Shown piece after piece: positions 15,801-22,871 of a stretch of DNA of 24,836 bases. The stretch is from an uncultured Succinatimonas sp. (lineage in GTDB: Bacteria; Pseudomonadota; Gammaproteobacteria; Enterobacterales; Succinivibrionaceae). Numbering within the stretch: the first letter of the stretch is position 1; each line of letters opens with the position of its first letter. The notes under the pieces were generated by a model. That model ran no database searches, had not been told where the DNA came from, and saw nothing but the letters and a program-made list of their open reading frames with translations. Location: NCBI RefSeq assembly GCF_905203285.1, contig NZ_CAJKVK010000022.1:1-24836 (forward strand), written 5' to 3'. A program made the position numbers and the translations under genes.

Positions 15801-17171
15801 TTATTTACCGAAGATTTCCACGTATCCTTGCAGGAATAAAACCACAATGACCACAGGAAGAACGAATTTATAATAGTTAAGAGCCCAAGCGGGGATCTTG
15901 ATGCCGATTCCGGTATTGGCCTCTTTAAGGTAATTGTCAAAGCCCCAGCCTCTTTTTAAGACTACATACAAAATATAGCAAAGAGTACCGTAAGGCAAAA
16001 TATTCTTGGATAGGATAAAGTCATAAGTATCCAAAATCGTACTGCCCTGTCCTAAAGGCTGAACGTGAGACCACAGATTGTAACCTAAAAGGCACGGGAT
16101 ACCGAGCAAGATGATTACAATGCAGTTGTAGACAACTGATTTCACGCGCGAAATACTGAAAATTTCCATGCAGATAGCGATGATGTTTTCAAACACCGCA
16201 ATCAGGGTAGATACTGAGGCAAACAGCATGAAAAGGAAGAACACGGCTCCCCAAATCTGACCGTATGCCATATTGGAAAACACCGACACCAGCGAAATAA
16301 AGACAAGACCTGGACCTGAATCAGGCTGCACCCCGTAGCTAAAGCATGCCGGGAAAATAATAAAGCCTGACAATACCGCGACTACGGTATTTAGAATAGT
16401 AAGAGTCATACCTTCGGAAAATAAGGTGTGCTCCCTATCCATGTATGATCCGAAAATCTGAATTGACCCGACGCCCAAACCCAAGGTAAAGAACGACTGA
16501 GCCATAGCCGCAGACAGAGTGTTTAAAATTCCGTGCTCTTTAAGGTTATCGATGTTAGGCATCAGATAATAAGAAATGCCTTCTTTTGCGCCCGGCAGAA
16601 AAAAAGAACGAGCCGCCATAAAAATAAGCAGCACGAAAAGCAGGATCATCATCGGCTTGGTGATGCGTTCCACGCCTTTTTGCAAACCGCAGGCACAAAC
16701 GGCAAAAGAGCCTATAACCACAATCAAAGTGCTTATAAACTGCGAAGCTGGGTCGGCAAGCATGCTGCCGAATAACCCGCCGGCTTCATCGCGAGAGATT
16801 ACGCCGGTATAAGCGCCGCTGCCGACCTTTATCATGTAATAAAACATCCAGCCTGTAACCAGGCTGTAAAAGGCCATCAAAACATAATTTCCCGAAATCA
16901 TGAAAAACTTGTTTAAGTTCCATTTGGTATTGGGGGAAATCTCTTCAAAAGACTTGCCGAGGCTGCGGCGTGAAGCTCGCCCTACCGCAAGCTCAATAGT
17001 CAAAATCGGCACGCCGACTAAAAAGAGGAAAAATAAATAAATTACAAGAAAGATAGCGCCGCCGTACTCTCCGGTGATGTACGGAAAGCGCCATACGTTA
17101 CCGAGCCCGATTGAGCATCCTGCCGCAATCAGCAGGAACCCAAGGCGTGATGAAAATTGTTCACGAGCCAT
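15801..17171 (-). CDS. Sodium-dependent transporter, SNF/NSS family (second of three)
   Basis: 456-aa paralogue of its two neighbours with the same family landmarks: GLGNVWRFPYITGEYGGAIF in TM1, ELAVGRASRRSLG after TM2, GVERITKPMMILLF at the TM4-TM5 region, IIFPACFSYGVQP in TM7 and FASVSTLIAVFENIIA in TM8. About 11 membrane segments. The loop after TM3 (GAYTGVISRDEAGGLFGS) differs most from the neighbours, which may mean a different substrate. The start lies 14 nt after the upstream gene's stop, with AAGG upstream. Expected to import an amino acid or related compound with Na+; the exact substrate is unknown. Confidence 0.93.
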   Translation of the reverse strand: MAREQFSSRLGFLLIAAGCSIGLGNVWRFPYITGEYGGAIFLVIYLFFLFLVGVPILTIELAVGRASRRSLGKSFEEISPNTKWNLNKFFMISGNYVLMAFYSLVTGWMFYYMIKVGSGAYTGVISRDEAGGLFGSMLADPASQFISTLIVVIGSFAVCACGLQKGVERITKPMMILLFVLLIFMAARSFFLPGAKEGISYYLMPNIDNLKEHGILNTLSAAMAQSFFTLGLGVGSIQIFGSYMDREHTLFSEGMTLTILNTVVAVLSGFIIFPACFSYGVQPDSGPGLVFISLVSVFSNMAYGQIWGAVFFLFMLFASVSTLIAVFENIIAICMEIFSISRVKSVVYNCIVIILLGIPCLLGYNLWSHVQPLGQGSTILDTYDFILSKNILPYGTLCYILYVVLKRGWGFDNYLKEANTGIGIKIPAWALNYYKFVLPVVIVVLFLQGYVEIFGK

Positions 17172-17185
17172 GAAAAAACCTTAAA

Positions 17186-18559
17186 TTAACCGAACACGGT
17201 TATGTAGCAGTTGATTAAGAGCAAAACGATTGCAACCGGAATGATGATGCGGTAATAGAATTTGCTCCATCTGGGGATCTTGTAGCCTTCACCGGTATTG
17301 GTTTCTTTAAGATAATTCTCAAAACCCCAACCGCTTCTGAATGTAACGAAGCAGGCATAGCACAAAGCGCCTAAAGGCAGAATATTGTTGGAAATAATGA
17401 AGTCCTCAAGATCGAGGAAGGTTGAATTTCCGCCTAAAGGATGAACGTCGGAAAGATAGTTAAAGCCAAAAAGGCAAGGTAAACCGATGACCATGATGAT
17501 AACGAAGTTAATCATTACGGAGCGGCGGCGTGAAGTAGTAAACAGCTCCATAGTGATAGCAACGATATTCTCAAACACGGCAATCAAGGTTGAGATTGCG
17601 GCAAAGAGCATAAAGAGGAAGAAAGTACCGCCCCAGAATGCACCGTTTGACATATTGGAGAATACGGAAACCAAGGTTACGAAAATAAGACCGGGACCTG
17701 CACCTGGCTCAACACCGTAGCTAAAGCATGCCGGGAAAATAATAAGACCTGAAAGCAAAGCTACCATGGTGTTTAAGGCGGTAATGGTGAAGCCTTCGTT
17801 TGCCAAGGTATGGGAAGAATTCATATAGGTGCCGAACACCTGAATGGCACCGATACCGATAGACAACGAGAAGAAAGCCTGTCCCATAGCTGCGGTAACT
17901 ACTTCCATAAGACCTGCTGAAGTCAATTTATCTAAATTAGGAGCAAGGTAATAAGAAAGACCTTCTCTCCAGCCGGATAAAGTGAAAGAACGGGCAGCAA
18001 GGAAAACAAGCAGCACGAATAATAAAAGCATCATCGGCTTAGTAATGCGCTCAACGCCTTTTCTTAAACCGCAGGCACAAATACCGAAGCTTATGGCAGT
18101 AACGGCCAGCATGCTGGTAAACATGCTTGAAGGGGAATTAAGCATAGCGTTGAAATCAGCGCCAGCGACATCGGCCGGGGTATTGACGCCGAACTCTCCC
18201 ATATAGCCCTTAATGCAATAAAACAGCATCCAGCCGGTAATTAAGCTGTAGAAAGAAACCAGCACGTAGTTGCCGGCAATCATCCAAAACTTATGCCAAT
18301 GCCAATGAGTGCCTTTGGGTTGTAACTCCTCAAAAGAACGGGCCAAAGTACGGCGTGAAGCACGACCGATAGCCAGTTCCATGGATAAAAGAGGTACACC
18401 GAAAGCAATCATGAAGAATAAATAAATAAGGACGAACAGAGCTCCGCCGTATTGTCCGGTGATAAAAGGGAAGCGCCATACGTTACCAAGTCCGATAGCG
18501 CAACCTGCTGATATCAGGATAAAACCCAAGCGGGATGAAAAATGCTCACGTGTTGCCAT
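17186..18559 (-). CDS. Sodium-dependent transporter, SNF/NSS family (first of three)
   Basis: 457-aa member of the same family and the first gene of the tandem operon. TM1 has GLGNVWRFPFITGQYGGALF, followed by ELAIGRASRRTLA; TM7 has LIIFPACFSYGVEPGAG and TM8 FAAISTLIAVFENIVA. About 11 membrane segments. All three paralogues keep near-identical TM1 and TM8 cores but differ in the TM3-TM4 loop and in TM6, suggesting old duplications kept for different substrates. Upstream is a structured leader of about 200 nt (18560-18770). The ribosome-binding site before the ATG is weak (CAGGTAG). Confidence 0.93.
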   Translation of the reverse strand: MATREHFSSRLGFILISAGCAIGLGNVWRFPFITGQYGGALFVLIYLFFMIAFGVPLLSMELAIGRASRRTLARSFEELQPKGTHWHWHKFWMIAGNYVLVSFYSLITGWMLFYCIKGYMGEFGVNTPADVAGADFNAMLNSPSSMFTSMLAVTAISFGICACGLRKGVERITKPMMLLLFVLLVFLAARSFTLSGWREGLSYYLAPNLDKLTSAGLMEVVTAAMGQAFFSLSIGIGAIQVFGTYMNSSHTLANEGFTITALNTMVALLSGLIIFPACFSYGVEPGAGPGLIFVTLVSVFSNMSNGAFWGGTFFLFMLFAAISTLIAVFENIVAITMELFTTSRRRSVMINFVIIMVIGLPCLFGFNYLSDVHPLGGNSTFLDLEDFIISNNILPLGALCYACFVTFRSGWGFENYLKETNTGEGYKIPRWSKFYYRIIIPVAIVLLLINCYITVFG

Positions 18560-18583
18560 AAATAATCTACCTGTCTTCTTACG

Positions 18584-18667
18584 TTGACGGTTACTCCCCT
18601 TATAAAGTCGGGGATTCCTGCAGCCTTAAGCGGCAAAATTCCGTATAAGGCTTAGCGATATTCCTGC
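18584..18667 (-). promoter_or_regulatory. Structured leader of the transporter operon, IS200/IS605-end-like
   Basis: On the minus strand a hairpin AGCCTTA-TA-CGG / CCG-CT-TAAGGCT (18622-18652) is flanked by two copies of GCAGGAAT (18660-18667 and 18614-18621). It is followed by CCCC-10 nt-GGGG (18596-18613) and GTCAA (18584-18588). From memory, the order GGAATCCCC, loop, GGGGAG, GTCAA resembles right ends and guide-RNA scaffolds of IS200/IS605-type tnpB elements. No tnpB is present. It could equally be an ordinary regulatory leader. Farther upstream a TGCGGCC/GGCCGCA stem lies at 18731-18762. Confidence 0.35.
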
Positions 18668-18769
18668 AATAAGCCTCTTTAAAGTATTCATGACAGGCAA
18701 ACCGGGCTCGCTATACCCTTAAAAAATTTTTGCGGCCCGACAGGCATCAGCCCCCGGCCGCACTATCAA

Positions 18770-18801
18770 TATAAAACCCGAAAATTTTGGTTTTCGGGTT
18801 C
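18770..18801 (-). terminator. Rho-independent terminator of pnp
   Basis: The minus strand has a perfect 10-bp stem AACCCGAAAA / TTTTCGGGTT with a 6-nt loop (18775-18800), running into TTTTAT. It lies 17 nt past the pnp stop and separates pnp from the transporter operon. Confidence 0.85.
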
Positions 18802-18817
18802 AAGTTATTACGGGAAA

Positions 18818-20983
18818 TTACTGCTGTTCAGAACTCTCTGATACCTCTGCTTGAGCAGTCTCGGCATTTTCGTCCTGAGCTTTATTCTCTTCGTTTACCG
18901 CTTTAATCGACAAACGAATGCGGCCCGTATTATCAAGATCAAGAACCTTGACTTTAACGATATCGCCTACGCGCAGATAATCATTGACGTTATCAACACG
19001 CTCATCGACGATTTGAGAAATGTGAACCAAACCGTCACGACCCGGCAGAATATTAACGAAAGCACCGAAATCGGTGATACGTACTACTTTACCTTCGTAA
19101 ACGCGGCCTACTTCAACCTCAACTAACAAATCGTTGATACGGGCGATAACCTGATCGGCTGATGCTGCAGTGTTGGCTGAAATCTTGACGGTGCCGTCAT
19201 CTTCAATATCGATTGAAGTGTTGGTGGCAGCCTGGATAGCACGGATGTTAAAGCCGCCCTTTCCGATAATTTCCTTAACCTTCTCAGGCGGAACCTGAAT
19301 GGTAACGATGCGCGGAGCATACGGAGAAAGGGTCTGGCGCGGATTGGGCAATGCTCTTGCCATGATCTTCAAAAGATGCAGACGAGCTGCATGAGCATCG
19401 GTCAATGCCTGCTGCATGATTTCACGGGTAATGCCGTCGGTCTTGATATCCATCTGTAAAGCGGTAACGCCTTCGGTGGTACCGGCTACCTTAAAGTCCA
19501 TATCGCCCAAGTGATCTTCATCACCCATGATGTCGGTCAATACGGCAACGCGGTCGCCTTCTTTTACAAGACCCATTGCGATGCCGGCAACGGCTGCTTT
19601 ACAAGGAACGCCTGCATCAAACAAAGCAAGGGATCCGCCGCAGACTGAAGCCATGGATGAAGAGCCGTTTGATTCGGTAATTTCTGAAACTACGCGAACG
19701 GTATACGGGAAGTGCTCCATATCGGGCAGAACGGCACGCAATGCGCGTTTTGCCAAACGACCGTGACCGATTTCACGACGCTTGGGAGAACCGATAAGAC
19801 CGGTCTCGCCTACGCAATAAGGCGGGAAGTTGTAATGGAGAATGAAGCGATCGCTTCTTGTTCCTGACATGTCCTCAAAGGTCTGGGCATCACGCTCGGA
19901 ACCTAAAGTACAAGTTGCGATAGCCTGAGTTTCGCCACGAGTGAACAAAGCGCTGCCGTGAACGCGCGGCAAAATGCCTGAAGCCACGGTAATCGGGCGA
20001 ATCATGCGCAAAGTACGTCCGTCAATACGCTTTTCACCTGACAAAATACGCTCTCTTACGATATCGCGCTCCAAATCAAAGAAGATCTTGGCAATATCCT
20101 GATCTTTTTCAGCCCACTCTTCTTTTTGAGCCTTAACTTTCTCAATGGTCTCGGCTTCAATGGTAGCAAGGGCATTCTGGCGCTCAAGTTTGTCAACGAT
20201 ACGGAAAGCTTCACCGACTTTTTCCTCGGCATCGGCTTTAACGGCATTGATCAATTCATAATCAGGCTCGGGAGCTTTCCAATCCCAAACAGGACGGTTA
20301 ACTTCTTTTGCGAACTCTTTAATCTCGTTAATAACAACCTGCTGCTGTTCATGTCCGTACATAACGGCGCCGAGCATTACATCCTCAGGAAGGATCTTAG
20401 CTTCAGACTCTACCATGACGACAGCCTTGTCGGAACCTGCGACGACCAAATCAAGATCGGATTCTTCAGTTTCAGAGGTCAACGGATTTAAAACATACTG
20501 TCCGTTAATATAGCCGACGCGTGCGGCTCCCAAAGGTCCGTTCCAGGGAAGTCCTGAAGTGGACAAGGCGGCAGAAGCTGCGATGATAGAAATAATGTCG
20601 GTCGGAATTTCAGGATTTGCCGACATTACGGTAACTACGACCTGAACTTCGTTAACGAAACCGTCCGGGAATAAAGGACGCAAAGGACGGTCGATAAGTC
20701 TTGAAATAAGGGTCTCGCCTTCTGAGGCACGACCTTCACGTCTGAAGAAGCTGACAGGGATACGGCCGACCGCGTAAGAACGTTCCTGATAGTTTACAGT
20801 AAGAGGGAAAAAGTCTCTGCCCTCGACCTGCTCGCGGCGGTTGCACACTACGGTCGCGAAAACGGTAGTGTCATCCATTGAGGCCATAACAGCCGAATCA
20901 GCCTGACGACCAATAGCACCTGTTTCTAAAGTAATAGTATGACGTCCATATTTAAAGGTGCGGGTGATAGGCTTTAAATTCAT
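18818..20983 (-). CDS. pnp: Polyribonucleotide nucleotidyltransferase (PNPase)
   Basis: Phosphorolytic 3'-to-5' exoribonuclease, trimeric, part of the RNA degradosome in relatives. 721 aa (E. coli 711). Two RNase PH domains (about 1-210 and 315-550) are joined by a helical linker. The active site in the second includes ESNGSSSMASVCGGS and GDEDHLGDMDFKVAG, with D488 and D494 matching the catalytic Asp pair. The KH domain has IIGKGG (572-577) and the S1 domain spans about 625-695 (GKVVRITDFGAFVNI). A short acidic Gln/Glu-rich tail follows. AGGAGAT precedes the ATG. It lies downstream of rpsO as in many proteobacteria, with its own structured leader. Confidence 0.98.
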   Translation of the reverse strand: MNLKPITRTFKYGRHTITLETGAIGRQADSAVMASMDDTTVFATVVCNRREQVEGRDFFPLTVNYQERSYAVGRIPVSFFRREGRASEGETLISRLIDRPLRPLFPDGFVNEVQVVVTVMSANPEIPTDIISIIAASAALSTSGLPWNGPLGAARVGYINGQYVLNPLTSETEESDLDLVVAGSDKAVVMVESEAKILPEDVMLGAVMYGHEQQQVVINEIKEFAKEVNRPVWDWKAPEPDYELINAVKADAEEKVGEAFRIVDKLERQNALATIEAETIEKVKAQKEEWAEKDQDIAKIFFDLERDIVRERILSGEKRIDGRTLRMIRPITVASGILPRVHGSALFTRGETQAIATCTLGSERDAQTFEDMSGTRSDRFILHYNFPPYCVGETGLIGSPKRREIGHGRLAKRALRAVLPDMEHFPYTVRVVSEITESNGSSSMASVCGGSLALFDAGVPCKAAVAGIAMGLVKEGDRVAVLTDIMGDEDHLGDMDFKVAGTTEGVTALQMDIKTDGITREIMQQALTDAHAARLHLLKIMARALPNPRQTLSPYAPRIVTIQVPPEKVKEIIGKGGFNIRAIQAATNTSIDIEDDGTVKISANTAASADQVIARINDLLVEVEVGRVYEGKVVRITDFGAFVNILPGRDGLVHISQIVDERVDNVNDYLRVGDIVKVKVLDLDNTGRIRLSIKAVNEENKAQDENAETAQAEVSESSEQQ

Positions 20984-21288
20984 TAAAAATATCTCCTACT
21001 AAGATCCGCAATTAAAAACTGCCTGCTGCGGATCCTTATGAACTGTCACGCACTTGCGCACGAAACTTTATGGAAAACCATCTTCCATTAACCGATAATC
21101 TTATTTATATATTCTCACATATAAAAAGACCACCGCGGGCATGTTCAAACAATACCCTAAATCAAGTCAGAGCGGCACCGTGCCCCTCATCCCTGAAATC
21201 TTTTAAGCCAAAAAACTAAACAGCAAAAGCTGCCATCGCCGGATTTCCCGAGCTTACGCCGAAAATAACCGCGAATTTACGTAAAATT
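20984..21288 (-). promoter_or_regulatory. pnp leader region with promoter candidate and two hairpins
   Basis: No gene in this gap. Reading toward pnp: a promoter candidate TTGAAC (21143-21148), 17-nt spacer, TTTATA (21120-21125); a 6-bp hairpin ATGGAA/TTCCAT (21070-21088); and a longer stem of about 10 bp, AGGATCCGCA / TGCGGATCTT with a bulge (21001-21037), ending just before the AGGAG site. In E. coli the pnp leader folds into stems cut by RNase III for autoregulation; the same role here is inferred from position. Nothing was recognised between the promoter candidate and the rpsO terminator. Confidence 0.45.
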
Positions 21289-21309
21289 CGGGCGGCAAAA
21301 TGCCGCCCG
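21281..21309 (-). terminator. Terminator after rpsO
   Basis: The minus strand reads CGGGCGGCA, loop TTT, TGCCGCCCG, then AATTTTAC: a perfect GC-rich 9-bp stem 12 nt past the rpsO stop with a short T-run. It is likely a partial or full intrinsic terminator between rpsO and pnp. Confidence 0.75.
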
Positions 21310-21321
21310 TGCCGGTCGTTA

Positions 21322-21591
21322 TTAGCGACGGAGCTTTAACTTCTCAACGATAGCGGTATAACGCTCTACGTCAGAAGCCTTTAAGTAGTCGAGAAGCTTA
21401 CGACGCTGAGCAACCATGCGCAACAAACCGCGACGGCTGTGATGATCTTTCTTGTTTGCCTGGAAGTGCGGCTGCAAGTCAGCGATTCTGTAGGTTAACA
21501 GTGCAATCTGAACTTCAGGAGAGCCGGTATCTCTTTCTCCACGGGCAAATTCAGCGACGATCTTAGCTTTGGTTTCAACACTTAATGCCAT
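21322..21591 (-). CDS. rpsO: Ribosomal protein S15
   Basis: Small-subunit protein that binds the central domain of 16S rRNA and nucleates assembly with S6 and S18. 89 aa from the ATG at 21591 (MALSVETKAKIVAEF), exactly the usual length. Conserved DTGSPEVQIALLT, HKKDHHSRRGLL-type helix (KKDHHSRRGLLRMVAQRRKLLDYLK) and the terminal KLKLRR are present. An upstream in-frame extension to 21660 is open but would add 23 residues without family support, and AAAGGAG precedes the 21591 start. A leader hairpin able to form a pseudoknot with the ribosome-binding site lies at 21601-21650. Confidence 0.98.
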   Translation of the reverse strand: MALSVETKAKIVAEFARGERDTGSPEVQIALLTYRIADLQPHFQANKKDHHSRRGLLRMVAQRRKLLDYLKASDVERYTAIVEKLKLRR

Positions 21592-21600
21592 TTTTAAAAT

Positions 21601-21650
21601 GCTCCTTTGTGAAATTAATACGCCCCTTCCAATCACAAATTCAGGAGGGG
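21601..21650 (-). promoter_or_regulatory. Candidate S15-responsive pseudoknot in the rpsO leader
   Basis: On the minus strand a stem CCCCTCC / GGAAGGGG (21644-21650 with 21623-21630, one bulged A) closes a 13-nt loop. Loop bases TTTGTGA (21633-21639) are perfectly complementary to TCACAAA (21606-21612), which runs into the ribosome-binding site AAAGGAG. The loop could therefore pair beside the Shine-Dalgarno and trap the ribosome, the architecture of S15 autoregulation in E. coli. S15 binding itself is inferred. Confidence 0.6.
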
Positions 21651-21660
21651 TAGCTTGCAA

Positions 21661-21669
21661 ATTTTAACA
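21661..21669 (-). promoter_or_regulatory. Extended -10 promoter candidate for rpsO
   Basis: The minus strand has TGTTAAAAT, an extended -10 (TG, one base, TAAAAT at 21661-21666), about 70 nt before the rpsO ATG. No good -35 is at the right spacing. The predicted start near 21654 would place the leader hairpin at the very 5' end of the mRNA. Confidence 0.4.
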
Positions 21670-21866
21670 TAAATAATTCACCAAATTCGATCAAAATGGC
21701 GGTAAAACGCACAAAGAGTTTTAGAAACCGTCTTAAAATCAAAAAGTAAAAAAATTCATAGACTAATATGAAGATAATGAGATTTTTTACAGTAGAATTA
21801 ACAATCTCACCTCGCGGCACTGAACAACTGATAATAACAACTTAAAAAAATAGGATCTTAAATATT

Positions 21867-22346
21867 ATGGCGGGCAAGAAAAAACATAAACAAGGCGATA
21901 ACGTCATTGCGGTCAATCGCCGCGCCACTCATGATTATTTTATTGAGGATCGCATCGAAGCAGGATTGTCGCTGCAGGGATGGGAAGTAAAGTCTTTGCG
22001 CGCGGGCAAAGCCAATATTTCAGAAGCTTACGTCACGATAAAAGACGGTGAGGCTATTTTATTAGGCGCAACCATCAATCCGCTTAAAAACTCCTGCGCT
22101 TTCGTAGTCTGCGACCCGACCCGTACCAGAGTTCTGCTTTTAAACCGCAGGGAAATAAGCAAACTCATAGGTCAGTCCCAGCGCCAAGGGTATACCATCA
22201 TTCCTTTGCGCTTATACTGGAAGGGCTCGTGGGCCAAGCTTGAAATCGGCATTGCCAAAGGCAAACAGGAACACGATAAGCGTGATTCATTAAAAGAAAA
22301 GCAGTGGCAGCGTGAAAAAGAACGCATTATGAAAAAAAATTTCTAA
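21867..22346 (+). CDS. smpB: SmpB, tmRNA-binding protein
   Basis: Binds tmRNA and enters the empty A site of stalled ribosomes with it to start trans-translation. 159 aa (E. coli 160). Family motifs are present: NRRATHDYFIEDRIEAGL, GWEVKSLRAGKANISEAYV, DPTRTRVLLLNRREI and the basic C-terminal tail DKRDSLKEKQWQREKERIM, which acts in the mRNA channel. The ATG is preceded by TAGGATC. The ssrA promoter starts right after its stop codon, so the two partners sit in tandem as in E. coli. Confidence 0.98.
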   Translation: MAGKKKHKQGDNVIAVNRRATHDYFIEDRIEAGLSLQGWEVKSLRAGKANISEAYVTIKDGEAILLGATINPLKNSCAFVVCDPTRTRVLLLNRREISKLIGQSQRQGYTIIPLRLYWKGSWAKLEIGIAKGKQEHDKRDSLKEKQWQREKERIMKKNF

Positions 22347-22350
22347 TTCA

Positions 22351-22378
22351 TTGCTTCTTTTTAACTTTTATATATAAT
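22351..22378 (+). promoter_or_regulatory. ssrA promoter
   Basis: -35 TTGCTT (22351-22356), 16-nt spacer, and a consensus -10 TATAAT (22373-22378), placed 10 nt before the mature tmRNA 5' end. It begins only 4 nt after the smpB stop codon. Strong for a highly expressed stable RNA. Confidence 0.8.
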
Positions 22379-22388
22379 GGCAGAGCTT

Positions 22389-22752
22389 GGGGATGATTCT
22401 GGATTCGACCGGAAGCATGGATTCCAAGGCGCATGTCGAGCTCGGTATCTCGTAAAACTGTCGGAAAAAAATAGTCGCCAACGACGAAAACTACGCTTTA
22501 GCAGCTTAATAACCTGCGTAAAGCCCTCGGTTTTAAGCCTTTCTAGTGACGCTTAATTAATCCGGGGTCAGTTTTTCACTAGATCGTATGGAGTCCCCCG
22601 TCTGAGGATGAAATACTAAAGGATTAACCAGACTGTGGTGCAAGGTAGCGTGGTTGTCCGCAGCCGGCATCAAGATCGTAGACAAACCTAAACATGTAGT
22701 GCTGAAGATGAAGTCTTTTGGGACGCGGGTTCAAATCCCGCCATCTCCACCA
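22389..22752 (+). ncRNA. ssrA: tmRNA (transfer-messenger RNA)
   Basis: A 364-nt one-piece tmRNA (E. coli 363). The 5' end GGGGATGATTCTGGATTCGAC and the 3' end with T-arm GGTTCAAATCCCGCC and CATCTCCACCA form the tRNA-like domain; the acceptor stem pairs GGGGATG with CATCTCC, with one G-U pair, and CCA is encoded. The tag reading frame runs 22477-22509: resume codon GCC, then AAC GAC GAA AAC TAC GCT TTA GCA GCT TAA, giving ANDENYALAA, the same tag as E. coli. The pre-tag GTAAAACTGTCGG-AAAAAAATAGTC region is conserved. Downstream pseudoknot regions are less alike, as expected. A terminator follows at 22779. Confidence 0.98.
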
Positions 22753-22778
22753 AGATTTTGAAAATTTTCACATCCCCT

Positions 22779-22814
22779 AAAAAATGACTGCAAATGCGGT
22801 CATTTTTTGTTTTT
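22779..22814 (+). terminator. Rho-independent terminator of ssrA
   Basis: AAAAAATGACTGC, loop AAAT, GCGGTCATTTTTT: a 13-bp stem with one T-G pair, followed by GTTTTT. It lies 26 nt past the tmRNA CCA end; the IS copy begins 26 nt farther on and so does not disrupt ssrA. Confidence 0.9.
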
Positions 22815-22871
22815 ACGCAAAACTTTAAATCATTTCTTTTCCCTAAATTTACAGTCTAGGTAAAATCGTCT

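Noticed and set aside
20126..20491. 121-codon plus-strand open frame inside pnp, and similar 60-112-codon frames opposite other genes
   Set aside because: They lie antisense to well-supported conserved genes, have no recognisable domains, and are typical mirror frames of coding sequence.
21592..21660. In-frame upstream extension of rpsO (23 extra residues)
   Set aside because: S15 is 89 aa in this family and the start at 21591 has its own AAAGGAG site; the extension overlaps the structured leader.
22389..22840. Integrative island at the tmRNA 3' end
   Set aside because: ssrA is a common integrase target, but the gene, CCA end and terminator are intact, no integrase gene is in view, and I saw no repeat of the 3' end downstream.
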